Shown here: positions 29,140 to 40,200 of the stretch, piece by piece
How the letters are laid out: each line of letters opens with the position of its first letter
Numbering within the stretch: position 1 is the first letter of the stretch
DNA from: Bacillus sp. SM2101
GTDB taxonomy: Bacteria; Bacillota; Bacilli; Bacillales; SM2101
Reading direction: 5' to 3'
Assembly (NCBI RefSeq): GCF_018588585.1
Contig: NZ_JAEUFG010000003.1
Location: 62,001 to 126,000, forward strand
Length of the DNA stretch: 64,000 nucleotides
Notes under the pieces: generated by a model
Seen by the model: only the letters and a program-made list of their open reading frames with translations
Databases searched by the model: none
Told to the model about the DNA's origin: nothing
Made by a program: the position numbers and the translations under genes

Positions 29140-29173
29140 AAAAGCGATACTCCACCGAGGGAGTATCGCTTTT
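29140..29173. terminator. Bidirectional terminator between convergent SLH-enzyme genes
   Basis: AAAAGCGATACTCC (29140-29153) with GGAGTATCGCTTTT (29160-29173), a 14-bp perfect stem and 6-base loop, with U-rich tails in both directions. It ends the 28028 and 29184 genes. Confidence 0.92.
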
Positions 29174-29183
29174 ATATTTGATG

Positions 29184-31634
29184 TTATTCAAGAAGCATCG
29201 TTCGCATCACATATAGTGCAAATTCGGCACGTGTAATGTCGTCCGCCGGTCGAAAGGTCTGCTCAGGAATGATGCCGTTATTTGCTAATAAGTTAATATC
29301 CTCATAGTTCCAATATGCTTCATCTACATCCGTAAAGACCTTGTTTGTTGTAGCAGGAATATATTTATCTGTATAGGCACGGGCTAAAATAGAGACGATT
29401 TGTGATCTCGTTACAAATTCATTCGGACGCAACTTTCCTCCTACACCCATTAAGCCATTTGCTTCAGCGATAGCCATTGCTTCATAGCCTAAATCACCTA
29501 TATTCATATCTGTTGCTTTTACTTCATAGCCTTCTGGAAGCTTCAAATCAAGTGCTCTTACTATGATTGCCGCTGCATGTCTTCTAAGCAGTGTATGATT
29601 TGGTTTGAAAGTGCCATCTTCATAGCCATTGATGACCTCATTCATTTGTAAATACGAGACCGCTGCTGCAATGTCATCATACTCAATATCTGGAAAGATC
29701 GTGACAGTACCTTTGTGTACATTCACCGATGCGATATAGCCACCCATCTCATTGCCAAGCACTTCATAAAATAGATAATGGATCGCAGGGTCGTTATTTT
29801 CAAAAGGCCCTGCAATAATTTGAAATGGTGTGTAGTCAAAGACGTTTTTCACTGTGTCTCCATCGAGCTCATCGCTAAACTCCGAATAGGATGCATGAGC
29901 ATTGTTCGTATATACAAGGTCACCATTGCTGAAGGGCTGAGTTGTTTGCGTCATTAACCCGTCCCATTGATAGGACATCGTTGGAAAACTAAGTTGTTCT
30001 GGCGCATCAGTATCATCATAAACAAGATCAAAAGGTGGTATTTGTTGAACAAAAACTAAGCTATGCCCACGAATAACCTCAAAGACACGCTCTTGATAAG
30101 GGGCTTGCTCCTGTTCAATATGCGGGTCATTTTGCTTAGTTAATCCGTCATATGCCATGATCGTAAAATACCAGTCTTCAATAATGCTTCGGTCATGCTC
30201 GTTAATTTTCGGTAGTTTGCTTGATTCCCAGTATTCATTTAACAGTTGTGCTGCGACCTCTACATTATAACGTGTGTCGGTCTCTAATTGATGACGATCA
30301 ATCCCTCGTTCATTCATCTCCTCATCAGACAGCCTTATTTGCATCATGCCTAGCCCGCCATTCTCTGAGATGATCGGGTGCCCATCGTCATTAAATTGCA
30401 TCATGCCTGTTTCAACATATGCAATCGCTTTTAGTACTTCTGCTGGAATGCGATATTCATTCGCTATTTCTGATAGTAGCTGCTTTTTTTCCAGAAACGT
30501 TAAACTGTTTTGAAGGTTCAATTGCTCGTTAGTGATCTTACTTTCTTCTATATTATTATACGTTATTCTTAACGACTCGGAGCCACGGTTAAAGCCTACC
30601 TCTTCATGCTGCCGTGTAATAAATTTAACACGCTTAAATGTATAGCTATCAAACACCCAGGAAAGATTAGCTTGAAGCTCGGATGGACTATACCAACTAG
30701 CTGATGGGCTACTCGTCTCAATCGTACCAATCGTTATTGGTTTATATATACCTTCTCCGTCTTGGCCAATTAAAAAGATTGGGTTGTTACTTATTGAAGA
30801 TGTATGGAACTGCAAATTATAATAGGAACTATCCCGCATGTTCTTCTCGTAATCAAGAAGATATAAATCCATCGGCTCCCTTACTTCATACTCGCTTGAA
30901 TTGAGCACTTCACGCCAATATTCCTGAATATTAACATTATCGAATGGGGTCTGAATGATGCCATTTAATTGAGCATGATCCTTAATGGCTAACTCTGTAC
31001 CAAATAATTGTACGTAATCCTCCGCCAAAATTTCTGCTAGCCCCCATACATAGTCCCCTGATCCGTCACTATGAGCTTTGTGATTTGTTGAAAGGCTTCG
31101 AACATCAGCGTAATTACTTTTCATCCACTCATCAGGCTCTAGGTTCTCACCTTCTATTAAATGATAAAATGTAAAGTGATGGCCATATTCATGCGATAAT
31201 GTCTGAGCAATTTCTGGCACTGTTGAGAAGTCATCGACACCATATAAGTAAATCTTCCTGTCTGGTAAAAGGGACCACTTTGTTCCACGTCCTTCATAAA
31301 GTGCAAAATACTGCCCTAGTGTTTCGTCTCCGGCAGGATAGTCAGGGAGAAGAACAACCTTCCCTAATAGTTCAAGCTCCTCACCGTGCTTATTACGCAA
31401 TAGCTCTTGTTCAACTTCAATAAGCTGCTCTTGTGTTTTCCATTTGGAGCTATAGCTTTCAATCGTTACACCACTATCACCTGTATAGCTTTGCATTAAC
31501 GTGTAATAATCCTCGTACTGAAATTGGGCTGCTGTCGTTGTCTTCGTTTCATCAAATACTGCTGCTTCAACGTCAATCGTATAAGCAAGCATGAATACAC
31601 ATAAAATGACAAACAACCGAAGTAAATTTTTCAA
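29184..31634 (-). CDS. SLH-anchored fusion: zinc metallopeptidase-like domain plus lytic transglycosylase
   Basis: 816-residue exported protein with two possible enzymes. The TTG at 31634 is preferred: AGGTGG lies 8 bases upstream, and a GTG at 31646 overlaps that site. Order: signal peptide (about 1-25); a metallopeptidase-like domain with HEYGHH at about 148-153, a further His at 158 and a Glu-containing helix (LAEILAEDYVQLFG, about 210); an SLT-type lytic transglycosylase domain (about 365-520) with candidate catalytic Glu in AYVETG, GGLGMMQI and RYNVEVAAQLL; an SH3-like stretch; then three SLH motifs (about 640-816). The transglycosylase would cut glycan strands to 1,6-anhydro ends. The zinc-peptidase role is inferred from the motif. 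The next gene upstream (31728-33164) is the same without the peptidase domain. Confidence 0.85.
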   Translation of the reverse strand: MKNLLRLFVILCVFMLAYTIDVEAAVFDETKTTTAAQFQYEDYYTLMQSYTGDSGVTIESYSSKWKTQEQLIEVEQELLRNKHGEELELLGKVVLLPDYPAGDETLGQYFALYEGRGTKWSLLPDRKIYLYGVDDFSTVPEIAQTLSHEYGHHFTFYHLIEGENLEPDEWMKSNYADVRSLSTNHKAHSDGSGDYVWGLAEILAEDYVQLFGTELAIKDHAQLNGIIQTPFDNVNIQEYWREVLNSSEYEVREPMDLYLLDYEKNMRDSSYYNLQFHTSSISNNPIFLIGQDGEGIYKPITIGTIETSSPSASWYSPSELQANLSWVFDSYTFKRVKFITRQHEEVGFNRGSESLRITYNNIEESKITNEQLNLQNSLTFLEKKQLLSEIANEYRIPAEVLKAIAYVETGMMQFNDDGHPIISENGGLGMMQIRLSDEEMNERGIDRHQLETDTRYNVEVAAQLLNEYWESSKLPKINEHDRSIIEDWYFTIMAYDGLTKQNDPHIEQEQAPYQERVFEVIRGHSLVFVQQIPPFDLVYDDTDAPEQLSFPTMSYQWDGLMTQTTQPFSNGDLVYTNNAHASYSEFSDELDGDTVKNVFDYTPFQIIAGPFENNDPAIHYLFYEVLGNEMGGYIASVNVHKGTVTIFPDIEYDDIAAAVSYLQMNEVINGYEDGTFKPNHTLLRRHAAAIIVRALDLKLPEGYEVKATDMNIGDLGYEAMAIAEANGLMGVGGKLRPNEFVTRSQIVSILARAYTDKYIPATTNKVFTDVDEAYWNYEDINLLANNGIIPEQTFRPADDITRAEFALYVMRTMLLE

Positions 31635-31675
31635 TATATACACCACCTGTTTTTTCTATCATTCTACTATAAGGA

Positions 31676-31703
31676 AAAAGTCTAGACGTATCACTCTAGA
31701 CTT
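31676..31703 (-). terminator. Terminator of the transglycosylase-SLH gene
   Basis: AAGTCTAGA (31678-31686) with TCTAGACTT (31695-31703), 9-bp stem, 8-base loop, then TTTCC on the minus strand. It lies between the two transglycosylase paralogs, so they are probably separate transcripts. Confidence 0.75.
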
Positions 31704-31727
31704 AATCTACATATATTTTAAAATATT

Positions 31728-33164
31728 TTACTTTTCAAGTGTAAGCGTCCGTTTTAAAAACAGTGAAAATTCAGCTCGCGTAACATCGTCTTCCGGTCGA
31801 AATGCCTGATCGTCAGTGATGCCATTATTCGCTAGTAGATTAATATCCTCATAATTCCAATATGTATTATCCATATCTATAAATGCTACATTTGTTGTAG
31901 CTGCTTCGTATGTATCTGTATACGTACGAGCTAATATTGAAGATATTTGCGATCTCGTCAAATATTCATTAGGACGCAGCTTTCCGCCGACACCCATTAT
32001 GCCATGAGCTTCAGCAATGAGCATCTCATCATAGCCTAGTTCGCCCTGTTCCATATCAGTTGCCTTCATCTTATAGCCCTCAGGTAGCTTTAAGTCAAGA
32101 GCCTTCACTAAGATAGACGCGGCATGTCTGCGCAATAAAGTATCGTCCGGCTTAAATGTGCCGTCTACATGACCCGAAATCATACCCTTCAATTGTAAAT
32201 AAGTAACTGCTGCTGCTACTTCACGATCTTCGATATCAGGAAAAACTGAAACGTTTCCTTGCTGAAGATTAGAAGATGATATGTATGCGTCTACTCCGTT
32301 CCCTTTTATTTCGTAATAAACAAGATGGTTTGCATCGTTATCACTTTCAAAAGGTCCACTCACGATTTCTAAAGGGGTATAGTGTGGTAAATTGCCAGCA
32401 TGTTCACCATCTACATCATGACGAATATATGAATATGACGCAGCATTATTTAATGTATAAACTTGATCACCTGTCGTTAATAATTGAGTTGATTTTGTAG
32501 CTAGCTCGGGCCAATCATAAGAGGCTACAGAAAAGGTCATCAACTCCGGCTTGTCTGGATCAGCATAAGTAATATCTACCTTTGGTATGTCCTTAATATC
32601 TAGTAAACTATTTTCACGAATGGATTGAAAGACCTTCTCTTGGTAAGGCTCATTCTCTTCCAAGTTTGGATCATTCCTCTTTGATAGACCATTGTAAGCC
32701 ATTACTGCAAAATACCAGTTTTCAATCACAGTAGGGTCATGATCATTAATAATAGGCAGGAAATCCCACTCCCACTTCTCCTTTAAAATACTTGCTCCTA
32801 CTTCAATATTATAGCGTAGGTCAGTCTTTAAGCGCTCCACATCTATGTCACTAGTAAGCTGCTGTTCCTCTGTAAGAGTAATTTGCATCATGCCGATGCC
32901 GCCATCCTCTGAAATATATGGCGTGCCATCCTCATTAAATTGTGTCATATCCGTTTCTTTTTGTGCGATAGCCTTTAATATCTCAGGCGGAATACCGTAT
33001 TCAACAGCAACCTCCCATAATAATTGTTTCTTTTCAGCAGCTGTCAATTGCACGACCTCATCTTTTTCGATCGATGCTGTTGTCTCTGCGACCGCTTGTA
33101 TGCTAGGCTGCCCTGATAGCAATATGAATGACGAAAGACAGGCCGCTGGTAGTATCTTTTTCAA
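31728..33164 (-). CDS. Lytic transglycosylase with SLH triplet
   Basis: 478-residue exported peptidoglycan lyase. TTG at 33164 preferred, with GAGGAG 8 bases upstream; a GTG at 33173 is too close to that site. Signal peptide MKKILPAACLSSFILLSG; SLT domain (about 45-200) with candidate catalytic Glu in AIAQKETD, GGIGMMQI and RYNIEVGASIL; an SH3-like stretch (about 215-300); three SLH motifs (about 305-478: DGTFKPDDTLLRRHAA, GKLRPNEYLTRSQIS, DQAFRPEDDVTRAEFS). Sequence matches the C-terminal two thirds of the 29184-31634 product closely, including the 5' leader, so one arose from the other by tandem duplication with gain or loss of the metallopeptidase part. Likely role: cutting glycan strands near the S-layer during growth or assembly. 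Confidence 0.88.
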   Translation of the reverse strand: MKKILPAACLSSFILLSGQPSIQAVAETTASIEKDEVVQLTAAEKKQLLWEVAVEYGIPPEILKAIAQKETDMTQFNEDGTPYISEDGGIGMMQITLTEEQQLTSDIDVERLKTDLRYNIEVGASILKEKWEWDFLPIINDHDPTVIENWYFAVMAYNGLSKRNDPNLEENEPYQEKVFQSIRENSLLDIKDIPKVDITYADPDKPELMTFSVASYDWPELATKSTQLLTTGDQVYTLNNAASYSYIRHDVDGEHAGNLPHYTPLEIVSGPFESDNDANHLVYYEIKGNGVDAYISSSNLQQGNVSVFPDIEDREVAAAVTYLQLKGMISGHVDGTFKPDDTLLRRHAASILVKALDLKLPEGYKMKATDMEQGELGYDEMLIAEAHGIMGVGGKLRPNEYLTRSQISSILARTYTDTYEAATTNVAFIDMDNTYWNYEDINLLANNGITDDQAFRPEDDVTRAEFSLFLKRTLTLEK

Positions 33165-33418
33165 TATCTCCACTCCTCTTTTTTCTATTATTCTACTACA
33201 AATGATGCTCAGTCGCTAATAGACTTTAATGAATGTTACTAAATGAGCATTTTGTTTTAGTAACTGTTACACGATTACATCCTCATCAAGCTTTTCACTA
33301 CATATGTCCTAGTATATTATGTACCTACTTTCGCACAAAAAACATGCTAAATCCCGTGTTTGTTTGCATTTTCCCTTCATTAGTATGATGAAGTTCAAAC
33401 GTTGTGGAGCCATAAAAT

Positions 33419-33500
33419 AAAAAAAGGTGACTCATAGGGTCATAGCTCACTCTCATTACGAACCGTTGTGAGCCATTGCCCTTTTGAGTCAACCTTTTTA
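33419..33500 (-). terminator. Long nested hairpin after the first tandem subtilase
   Basis: An 80-base inverted repeat: AAAAAGGTGACTCA...GGG pairs with CCC...TGAGTCAACCTTTTT, with a nested GCTCAC/GTGAGC pair. Minus strand ends in TTTTTTT. It is unusually long for a simple terminator and has U/A-rich tracts on both sides. Confidence 0.75.
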
Positions 33501-33512
33501 TGATGTTATATG

Positions 33513-36500
33513 CTACTTACTAAATGCTACTCGTAAAGTATATGATTCTTTACTTGATTTAGATGCGGCATCTTTCACTTCAAAATAGTATTTACCCGCT
33601 TGTAATGATACTGTAGCGACTTCCTCGTCACCTACTCCGTAGAAGTCGATTTCCTGCACAACATCACCTTCGCTGTCATAAATAGTCACAGCGCCATCAA
33701 TTGATGATGGTACTTGTAGTGACACGTCAAATGCTGCGTCATTTGATACATTAAATTCATAGTAATCTTTGTCACCGAATTCGACGCCACCGTTTAAGTA
33801 AGCAACAGCTTCATATGCTCCTTCAACTTTTGTAAAGTGAAGTGGCTCTGTTGGAACATGATTGCTTACCACCGAGTTACTATCCTCGTCATCTGTGTTA
33901 GGTTCGAACAACGAAATATCGTATGTTTGGACTGATAAACCATCCCACGTATAATTCATCGCTCCGATAATATATCCTACGTTCTCTTTTGCTTTAAATG
34001 AGCCTTGGATCTTTCCATCTGGACTAAAGAACCCTGGCATGAGCATCATTCCTTTTTCTGCTTCGCTATCATCAATCATCATATTACCGTTCGTATCCTC
34101 AACGATAACAGCCTCCATTAACAGCGCGCCCTTAACATCTTGTGGTAAGCTTTGCTCTTGTTCCTCTGAATATGGATTTGGCGTTAACGATATACCTAAT
34201 ACTTCCGTATCGCTACGATGTTTATAGTAATACGTGTCCACATCATTAGGAAGAATGAACGAGCCACTTACTGAGCTACCAGGCTTTAATATCGTTGCTA
34301 AAATCGGCTTGTCGTTTGGTTCATTTGCGTCATGTGCCACATCGACAAGGGTTGTTGATGACATTTGATAAGGTTCTGCCGACGGCTGCCAAAGGTCGTT
34401 TTGAATTTTAACGTAATATTGCTTACCTTGTTCTAGCGCAACAGTCATTTTACGGTTTTCCATGCTACCGTAATAAAAGTCAGTATACGCAATCCAATAC
34501 AGCTCATTACTTTCTTCGTCATATTCATAAAGCTCTACCCAAGGCATCATCGTTTTTGTATTTTCAAACTCAAATTGATAGACTGCATTTTTGTCAGCGG
34601 TAAACGTATAAAAGTCACGGTCACCAGTGTATTGAATATACCCTTCAATATTGTCACCAATGTTGTATTGAATAGCAGAACTAATAATTTGCTCAGTTTC
34701 GTCAGGGTCGAATTCAGACCAACTAGACCCAATAAAAATAGAATTTTCTTCTATAGCATCCTTTTTGTACGCAATATATTCCTCTTGATCAATCGTCCCC
34801 TCTATCAATTCTTCCTCATATGTTTCCATCATCGGATAGCCATCCTCATCCTCTGGAATATCGACCACTTCAGCTACTAGCTGATATGGTACTGCTGACG
34901 CAGGAAGGACATCCGAAGGTGCTTCTATACCTTCAAAGAAATAAAAGAAGAAGTCAAACTCCGGTTCACTTGAAGCCTCAATAATATACTCTATATCTGG
35001 CATCGCCTCAAAGGTAGCTACCTCTCCCTCACCTGTTTGACCAGTATTTGCTCGAACAAATGGCCATGGCTCAAACATAAAGAGTTCTTCCTCTGGTACG
35101 TCTGCAGGAATTTCCCTATTGAAATCATCTGCAAAATAAATATTCAATGTTGAGTCAATACCAGGTACTTCAGATAATGATATCGAAACAACTTCAGGCT
35201 CTTCAACACTAAAGGTGAAATAGTCTTTATCAGCTTTGTACTCCTCATTGTTATCTGCTTCAGGTATGAAAGTGAGTGGCGCATTTTCCAAATTGTCACT
35301 ATTAAATGGCAACTCAGAAATAGCTGCGATATTGTTCTTTGTCAACCCATCATCATGTAGTTCATCAAATCGTTCAAGCTTCAGCTCGTAACGAGACTTT
35401 CCTTCTATATTATAGTTACCATTTGCATCAGTAATTCCGATAGCCAATGTTCCATTTTCAAGGGCTGTATATAACGTGCCTTCTTGCCCCCCTAGGAATG
35501 CATCATTTATCTCAATTGTTTCTGCTGCTTCTGCCGCTCCTTCAGGAAAGAAACGCAGCTCTAATTCATAGTCGTATTGGCTCGCACCCATTAACGATGT
35601 TTGAACAGCTTGACCTTCTTCTAGATCAAATCGGAACCAATCCACCTCTTCGGGTGAAGTGAGCGCTCCTTCTTGTGTATATTCAGCAGAGGAAATAGTC
35701 GTAGCTTCTGCTAATACCCTCTCATCTGTCCAATCTATCACTTGAGGCAAATGGTTCACATCATATTGCAAGGCAGCTACAGGATTAACTATGCCATTTG
35801 CATACTTCAAATCATAGCCTTCAGCGCCTAAATCATTAGCTGTTCGCTCTAGAATTGCTTCAACCTCATGCGGCTTTAAATCAGGATATTTAGATAATAA
35901 GAGCGAAGCAACACCCGCAACGATTGGCGACGACATTGACGTTCCACTAAGCTCTGCGTATGAGGAAGCTTGCTTCGTAAAATCATATACCGTATTATAA
36001 ATATCTACACCTGGTGCTACGATATCAACGTACGCGCCATAGCTTGAAAAGTCAGCTAGCTTGTTATTCATATCGGTCGCACCAACACTGATGACACCAT
36101 CAAAGGCAGCTGGATAACGATATCCATCCGAAGCCGTGTTCCCTGCTGAGGTGACGATGACAATCCCTGCATCAATCGCCTTTTCAACAGCCTCCTCTAA
36201 AATAGGACTTGGAAAAGGTGAGCTCAGGCTCATGTTTATGACGTCTACTTCCTGCTCAATCGCATACAAGATTCCTTCTGCAATCACGTAATCATTAACG
36301 AAGATACCTCCAAACACGTCAATTGGTAAAATCTTCGCATTCGGATTGACGCCATAGCCACCAACACCGTTATTTGCTTCGGCACCGATAATTCCTGATA
36401 CGTGTGTGCTATGCACATCTACTGATGCTGTATGGTTCGGGTCACCGACATTATACGGTGGTAAAATTTGAGATTTCAAGTCTGGGTGATTGGCATCAAT

Positions 36501-37034
36501 CCCTGTGTCAATAACCGCTACTGTTACTTCGTGGTCTCCTGCAAGGCTTAACGCTTTATCAATTTCAAGTAAAGATAGATGGTACATATTTTCGGATTTT
36601 GGATCATTGCTAATGGCATCTGTTTCATATGTATAACTTGGTGTTACACTAGCAACATGATCCAGCGAAGAGTAATATTTAACAGCATCTTCAAGGTTGC
36701 GTCCCTTTTTCAGTTTTACAATATCGTACCCTAGCAATGGTACGGATCGTTCTAGTAGCGTACCTGCTTGATTGTGCATGGCATTTGTTAACTTAGTGTC
36801 ATATTTAATCACAAGTGTATCTTCACTAATTTGCTCACTCGCATCCGTCTTCTGCTTGTATGCAAGCTTGTGCTTCTCTAATTTAGTTAAATCTAATTGA
36901 TTGAGTACATTATAGGGCTGATTTGCTTTAAAATCCTGTGCATTGTTCAGTGTCGTCGATGCAGATGCAAAGCTAGGAACCAACATAGTAGATGCTAGCC
37001 CTAATGACATCGCTGTTTTTTGCCACTTTTTCAT
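33513..37034 (-). CDS. Secreted subtilase (S8), tandem paralog A
   Basis: 1173-residue extracellular serine protease. Start at 37034 with AAAGGGGAG 7 bases upstream. Signal peptide MKKWQKTAMSLGLASTML...ASA; fervidolysin-type prodomain (about 50-150, SEDTLVIKYDTKL, YDIVKLKKG); catalytic domain with Asp176 in VIDTGID, a His in VHSTHVSGI, an Asn in TSAGNTAS and Ser366 in SGTSMSSPIVAG. Odd: the usual HGTH is HSTH here, but the catalytic His is kept. About 750 residues of beta-rich PPC-like repeats follow (for example DKDYFTFSVEEPEVVSISLSE and a C-terminal YYFEVKDAASKSSKESYTL). No SLH or sortase anchor. First in map order of three tandem paralogs, each with its own ribosome site; spacing suggests separate transcripts. 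Confidence 0.92.
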   Translation of the reverse strand: MKKWQKTAMSLGLASTMLVPSFASASTTLNNAQDFKANQPYNVLNQLDLTKLEKHKLAYKQKTDASEQISEDTLVIKYDTKLTNAMHNQAGTLLERSVPLLGYDIVKLKKGRNLEDAVKYYSSLDHVASVTPSYTYETDAISNDPKSENMYHLSLLEIDKALSLAGDHEVTVAVIDTGIDANHPDLKSQILPPYNVGDPNHTASVDVHSTHVSGIIGAEANNGVGGYGVNPNAKILPIDVFGGIFVNDYVIAEGILYAIEQEVDVINMSLSSPFPSPILEEAVEKAIDAGIVIVTSAGNTASDGYRYPAAFDGVISVGATDMNNKLADFSSYGAYVDIVAPGVDIYNTVYDFTKQASSYAELSGTSMSSPIVAGVASLLLSKYPDLKPHEVEAILERTANDLGAEGYDLKYANGIVNPVAALQYDVNHLPQVIDWTDERVLAEATTISSAEYTQEGALTSPEEVDWFRFDLEEGQAVQTSLMGASQYDYELELRFFPEGAAEAAETIEINDAFLGGQEGTLYTALENGTLAIGITDANGNYNIEGKSRYELKLERFDELHDDGLTKNNIAAISELPFNSDNLENAPLTFIPEADNNEEYKADKDYFTFSVEEPEVVSISLSEVPGIDSTLNIYFADDFNREIPADVPEEELFMFEPWPFVRANTGQTGEGEVATFEAMPDIEYIIEASSEPEFDFFFYFFEGIEAPSDVLPASAVPYQLVAEVVDIPEDEDGYPMMETYEEELIEGTIDQEEYIAYKKDAIEENSIFIGSSWSEFDPDETEQIISSAIQYNIGDNIEGYIQYTGDRDFYTFTADKNAVYQFEFENTKTMMPWVELYEYDEESNELYWIAYTDFYYGSMENRKMTVALEQGKQYYVKIQNDLWQPSAEPYQMSSTTLVDVAHDANEPNDKPILATILKPGSSVSGSFILPNDVDTYYYKHRSDTEVLGISLTPNPYSEEQEQSLPQDVKGALLMEAVIVEDTNGNMMIDDSEAEKGMMLMPGFFSPDGKIQGSFKAKENVGYIIGAMNYTWDGLSVQTYDISLFEPNTDDEDSNSVVSNHVPTEPLHFTKVEGAYEAVAYLNGGVEFGDKDYYEFNVSNDAAFDVSLQVPSSIDGAVTIYDSEGDVVQEIDFYGVGDEEVATVSLQAGKYYFEVKDAASKSSKESYTLRVAFSK

Positions 37035-37078
37035 TTACATACTCCCCTTTCATTTCTTTCAAAGTGCGATCATTTTGC

Positions 37079-37109
37079 ATGTTCAAAATAGGTTATAGCT
37101 TTTGAACAT
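37079..37109. promoter_or_regulatory. Perfect 10-bp inverted repeat upstream of subtilase A
   Basis: ATGTTCAAAA (37079-37088) and TTTTGAACAT (37100-37109), 11 bases apart, 45 bases before the start codon at 37034. No T-run follows on the minus strand, so an operator or a stabilising leader hairpin is more likely than a terminator. Confidence 0.55.
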
Positions 37110-37291
37110 CCTCTATAAAACTATTATGTTCCCTTTTATTATAGACGTATAAATCACAAAAAAGTTTCATATTTTTTGCAATTAAACTATTATTTTCTTT
37201 TATATACTACTCTTTCCTATTCGCACCGGATCTAAATCAAATAGGCTGAGGAAATCAGGTTGCACGATCTCTTCAGCCCATGTATGTCTTG

Positions 37292-40200
37292 CTAATTATT
37301 GCTTGTTACACGTAATGTATATGGCTCCTTACTAAATCGTAAGTATGCGTCTTTCACTTCAAAATAATACGTTCCTGCTGTTAATGATACAGATGAAATC
37401 TCTTGATCTCCTTCACCGTAGCTATCCATTTCTAGTACACCTACACCGTGACTATTGTAGATCGTTACAACACCATCTAACCCTCCTGGACTATCTAGTG
37501 TTACATCAAATGTACCGTCTTGCTCGACAATAAAGTCATAATAGTCCTTATCCCCAAAATCAACACCTGAATTTAAATATCCGACTGCCTCATATGTTGC
37601 TTCGTTTTTCACGAAATGAAGTGGCTTTGACGGGATGTTATTCGTAACGACTGTGGCAGCATCTTCATCCTGACTACCCAGTGTTTGAATGGATACATCA
37701 TAAGATTTAAGCGATATGCCTAAAAATGCAGTAGATGCAGTTAACACAAAATACCCAACGTTTTCTTTCGCTTTAAACGAACCTGATATATTCGTATCTT
37801 CTAAGAAAAACGAATAATAGTTTAATGATTTACTTGCTTCATCATCGTCAATGATCATATTTCCATTCGTGTCTTCAACGATTTGTGCGGACATCATTAA
37901 CGGATTTTTCAATTCGTTCGGCATAGCTTCCTCTTGCTCAGCAGTTAGCTCATTTGTCTTTAGACCAAATCCAAGAATCTCATCCGCACTGCGATGTTTA
38001 TAATAATACATATCAATATCATTATTAAATACAAAATACCCAGTTTCAGGTTGGTTCGGCTTTATAATCGTCGCCTGAAGAGGTCGATCATTTTGTTCAT
38101 TTTTTTCGTGTGGTGCATCAGCAAGTATAGTAGATGTTAACTCGTACGGTACCTCTGAAATTCGGTACATTCTATTTTCTACTTTTAAGAAGTAGCTCTT
38201 CTCTTTTTGTAAAGCAATTGTCAATACCGGTTCAGGCTCTCCAGTATAAATGCTATATCCTGATCTTCCTACTGCAATAAGATCATGCTCCTCTTCATCA
38301 AACTCGTAAATCGTCACCATTGGCATCATCGATTTATCTTGATTCAATGAAAATTTATATACAGCATCTTTGTCAGTCGTAAAAGTGTAAAAATCCTCAT
38401 CACCATACATTTGGAAATATCCTTCTGCTTCATCTCCAACAGTATATTCAATGGCTGTAGAAGTCATTCTATCAAGAAATTCATCAGAAAACTCCTCGAA
38501 ATAACTCTCTATGATGATCACTAAATCTTGTTCGATTTCATCCTTCTTTAATTGCATATATTCCTGCTTGCTTATTTTACCTGCAATAAATTCATCTTCA
38601 TAACTGTCCATTTGCTCTGCATCTTCATCCGCTGGTAGTTCAACTGTGTTCATTGTTACTTGATACGGATCCGCAGAAGCTGGGATATTGTCTTCTTCCC
38701 CCATCATTTGTGAAGGATCAAAAAATGGATTAAATGGATCAAAGAAGAAGAAAAAGAAATCATCCACTGGCTCACTAGATGTTTCTATTACATATTCCAT
38801 CTCTGGCATCGCTTCAAACGTAAGGACTTCACCTTCACCCATGCGTCCTCCATTCATGCTCTCAATTGCCCACGGTTTATACCATTCAAGCTCTTCAGCT
38901 GAAAGACCTACCGGAAGCTCTTGATAAAAATCTTCTGCAAAATAAACATTAATTGCTGAATCTATTCCTACTACTTCTGACAATGAAATACTTACAATTT
39001 GCGGTTCATCTACTGAGAATGTGAAATAGTCTTTGTCCGAAATTAATTCTCCATTCTTGTCTTCTTCAGGTAAAAAGGTTAACGGAGCAATATCAAGATC
39101 GTTACTATCGAATGGTAATTCTGTAATGATGACAGGCTCATTTTTTGTAATCCCATCCTCATGAAGCTCATCATGACGAGTTAACGTGAGCTCATAGGAA
39201 GATTTCCCTTGCAAGCTATAATTTCCATTCACATCGGTAACCCCAATGGCTAATGTTCCTTTTTCAACGGCTGTGAATAAACGGCCTTCTGCACCACCAG
39301 CCAGCATATCATTTACTTCTAATATGCTACTAGTTTCCTTTGTTCCTTCAGCGTAAAATCTGAGGTCGAGCTTATAGTCATAATCCTCAGCACCGTTTAA
39401 GATCATTTGGACTGATTGACCTTCCTCAAGCTCAACTTTGTGCCAAGCTATTTCGTTAGGTGAGCTAAGCTTTCCTTCTATTGAATAGGCCTCTTCAACA
39501 AATGATACATCGGCACCTTCAGCTAACACTCTCTCGTCATTCCACTCTATCACGTCAGGTAAAAGATTCATGTCGAATTGTAAAGCACCCACCGGATTAA
39601 CTAGCCCATTCGCAAATGTTAAATCATACCCTGCTTCACCTAGGTCAATGGCTGTTTGTTCAAGTATGAATTCAACCTGAGCTGGTGTTAAATCTGGGTA
39701 TGTAGATAATAAGAGTGATACGACACCTGCAACGACTGGAGATGCCATCGATGTTCCACTCATTTCTACATAGGATGATGCATTTTTTTGAAGGTCAAAC
39801 ACTGTACTATAGACGTCTTCACCAGGTGCTACAATATCTACAGCTGGTCCAAAATTCGAATAATATGAAAGCTCATTTTCACTATTTGTAGAGCCTACAC
39901 TAATGACTCCATCAAACGCCGCTGGGTAATGATATGCATCAGATGTGCTATTTCCTGCTGCAGCTACAACAGTAATGCCAGCGTCTAGTGCTTTTTGTAC
40001 TGCGTCCTCCATAATCGGGCTAGGCATCGATCCTCCGAGGCTCATATTAATGACATCTGCCTCTTGCTCAATCGCATACAAAATTCCCTCTGCAATGACA
40101 TAGTCAGTTAGATAGGACACGTCAATAGGTAAAATCGTTGCCTTAGGATTGATTCCATGCCCACCTTTTCCATTGTCGGCCTCTGCACCAATTATTCCTG

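Noticed and set aside
37243-37278. Terminator after subtilase B
   Set aside because: The GGCTGA/TCAGCC stem is interrupted and the U-tract poor, so I did not list it as a feature.
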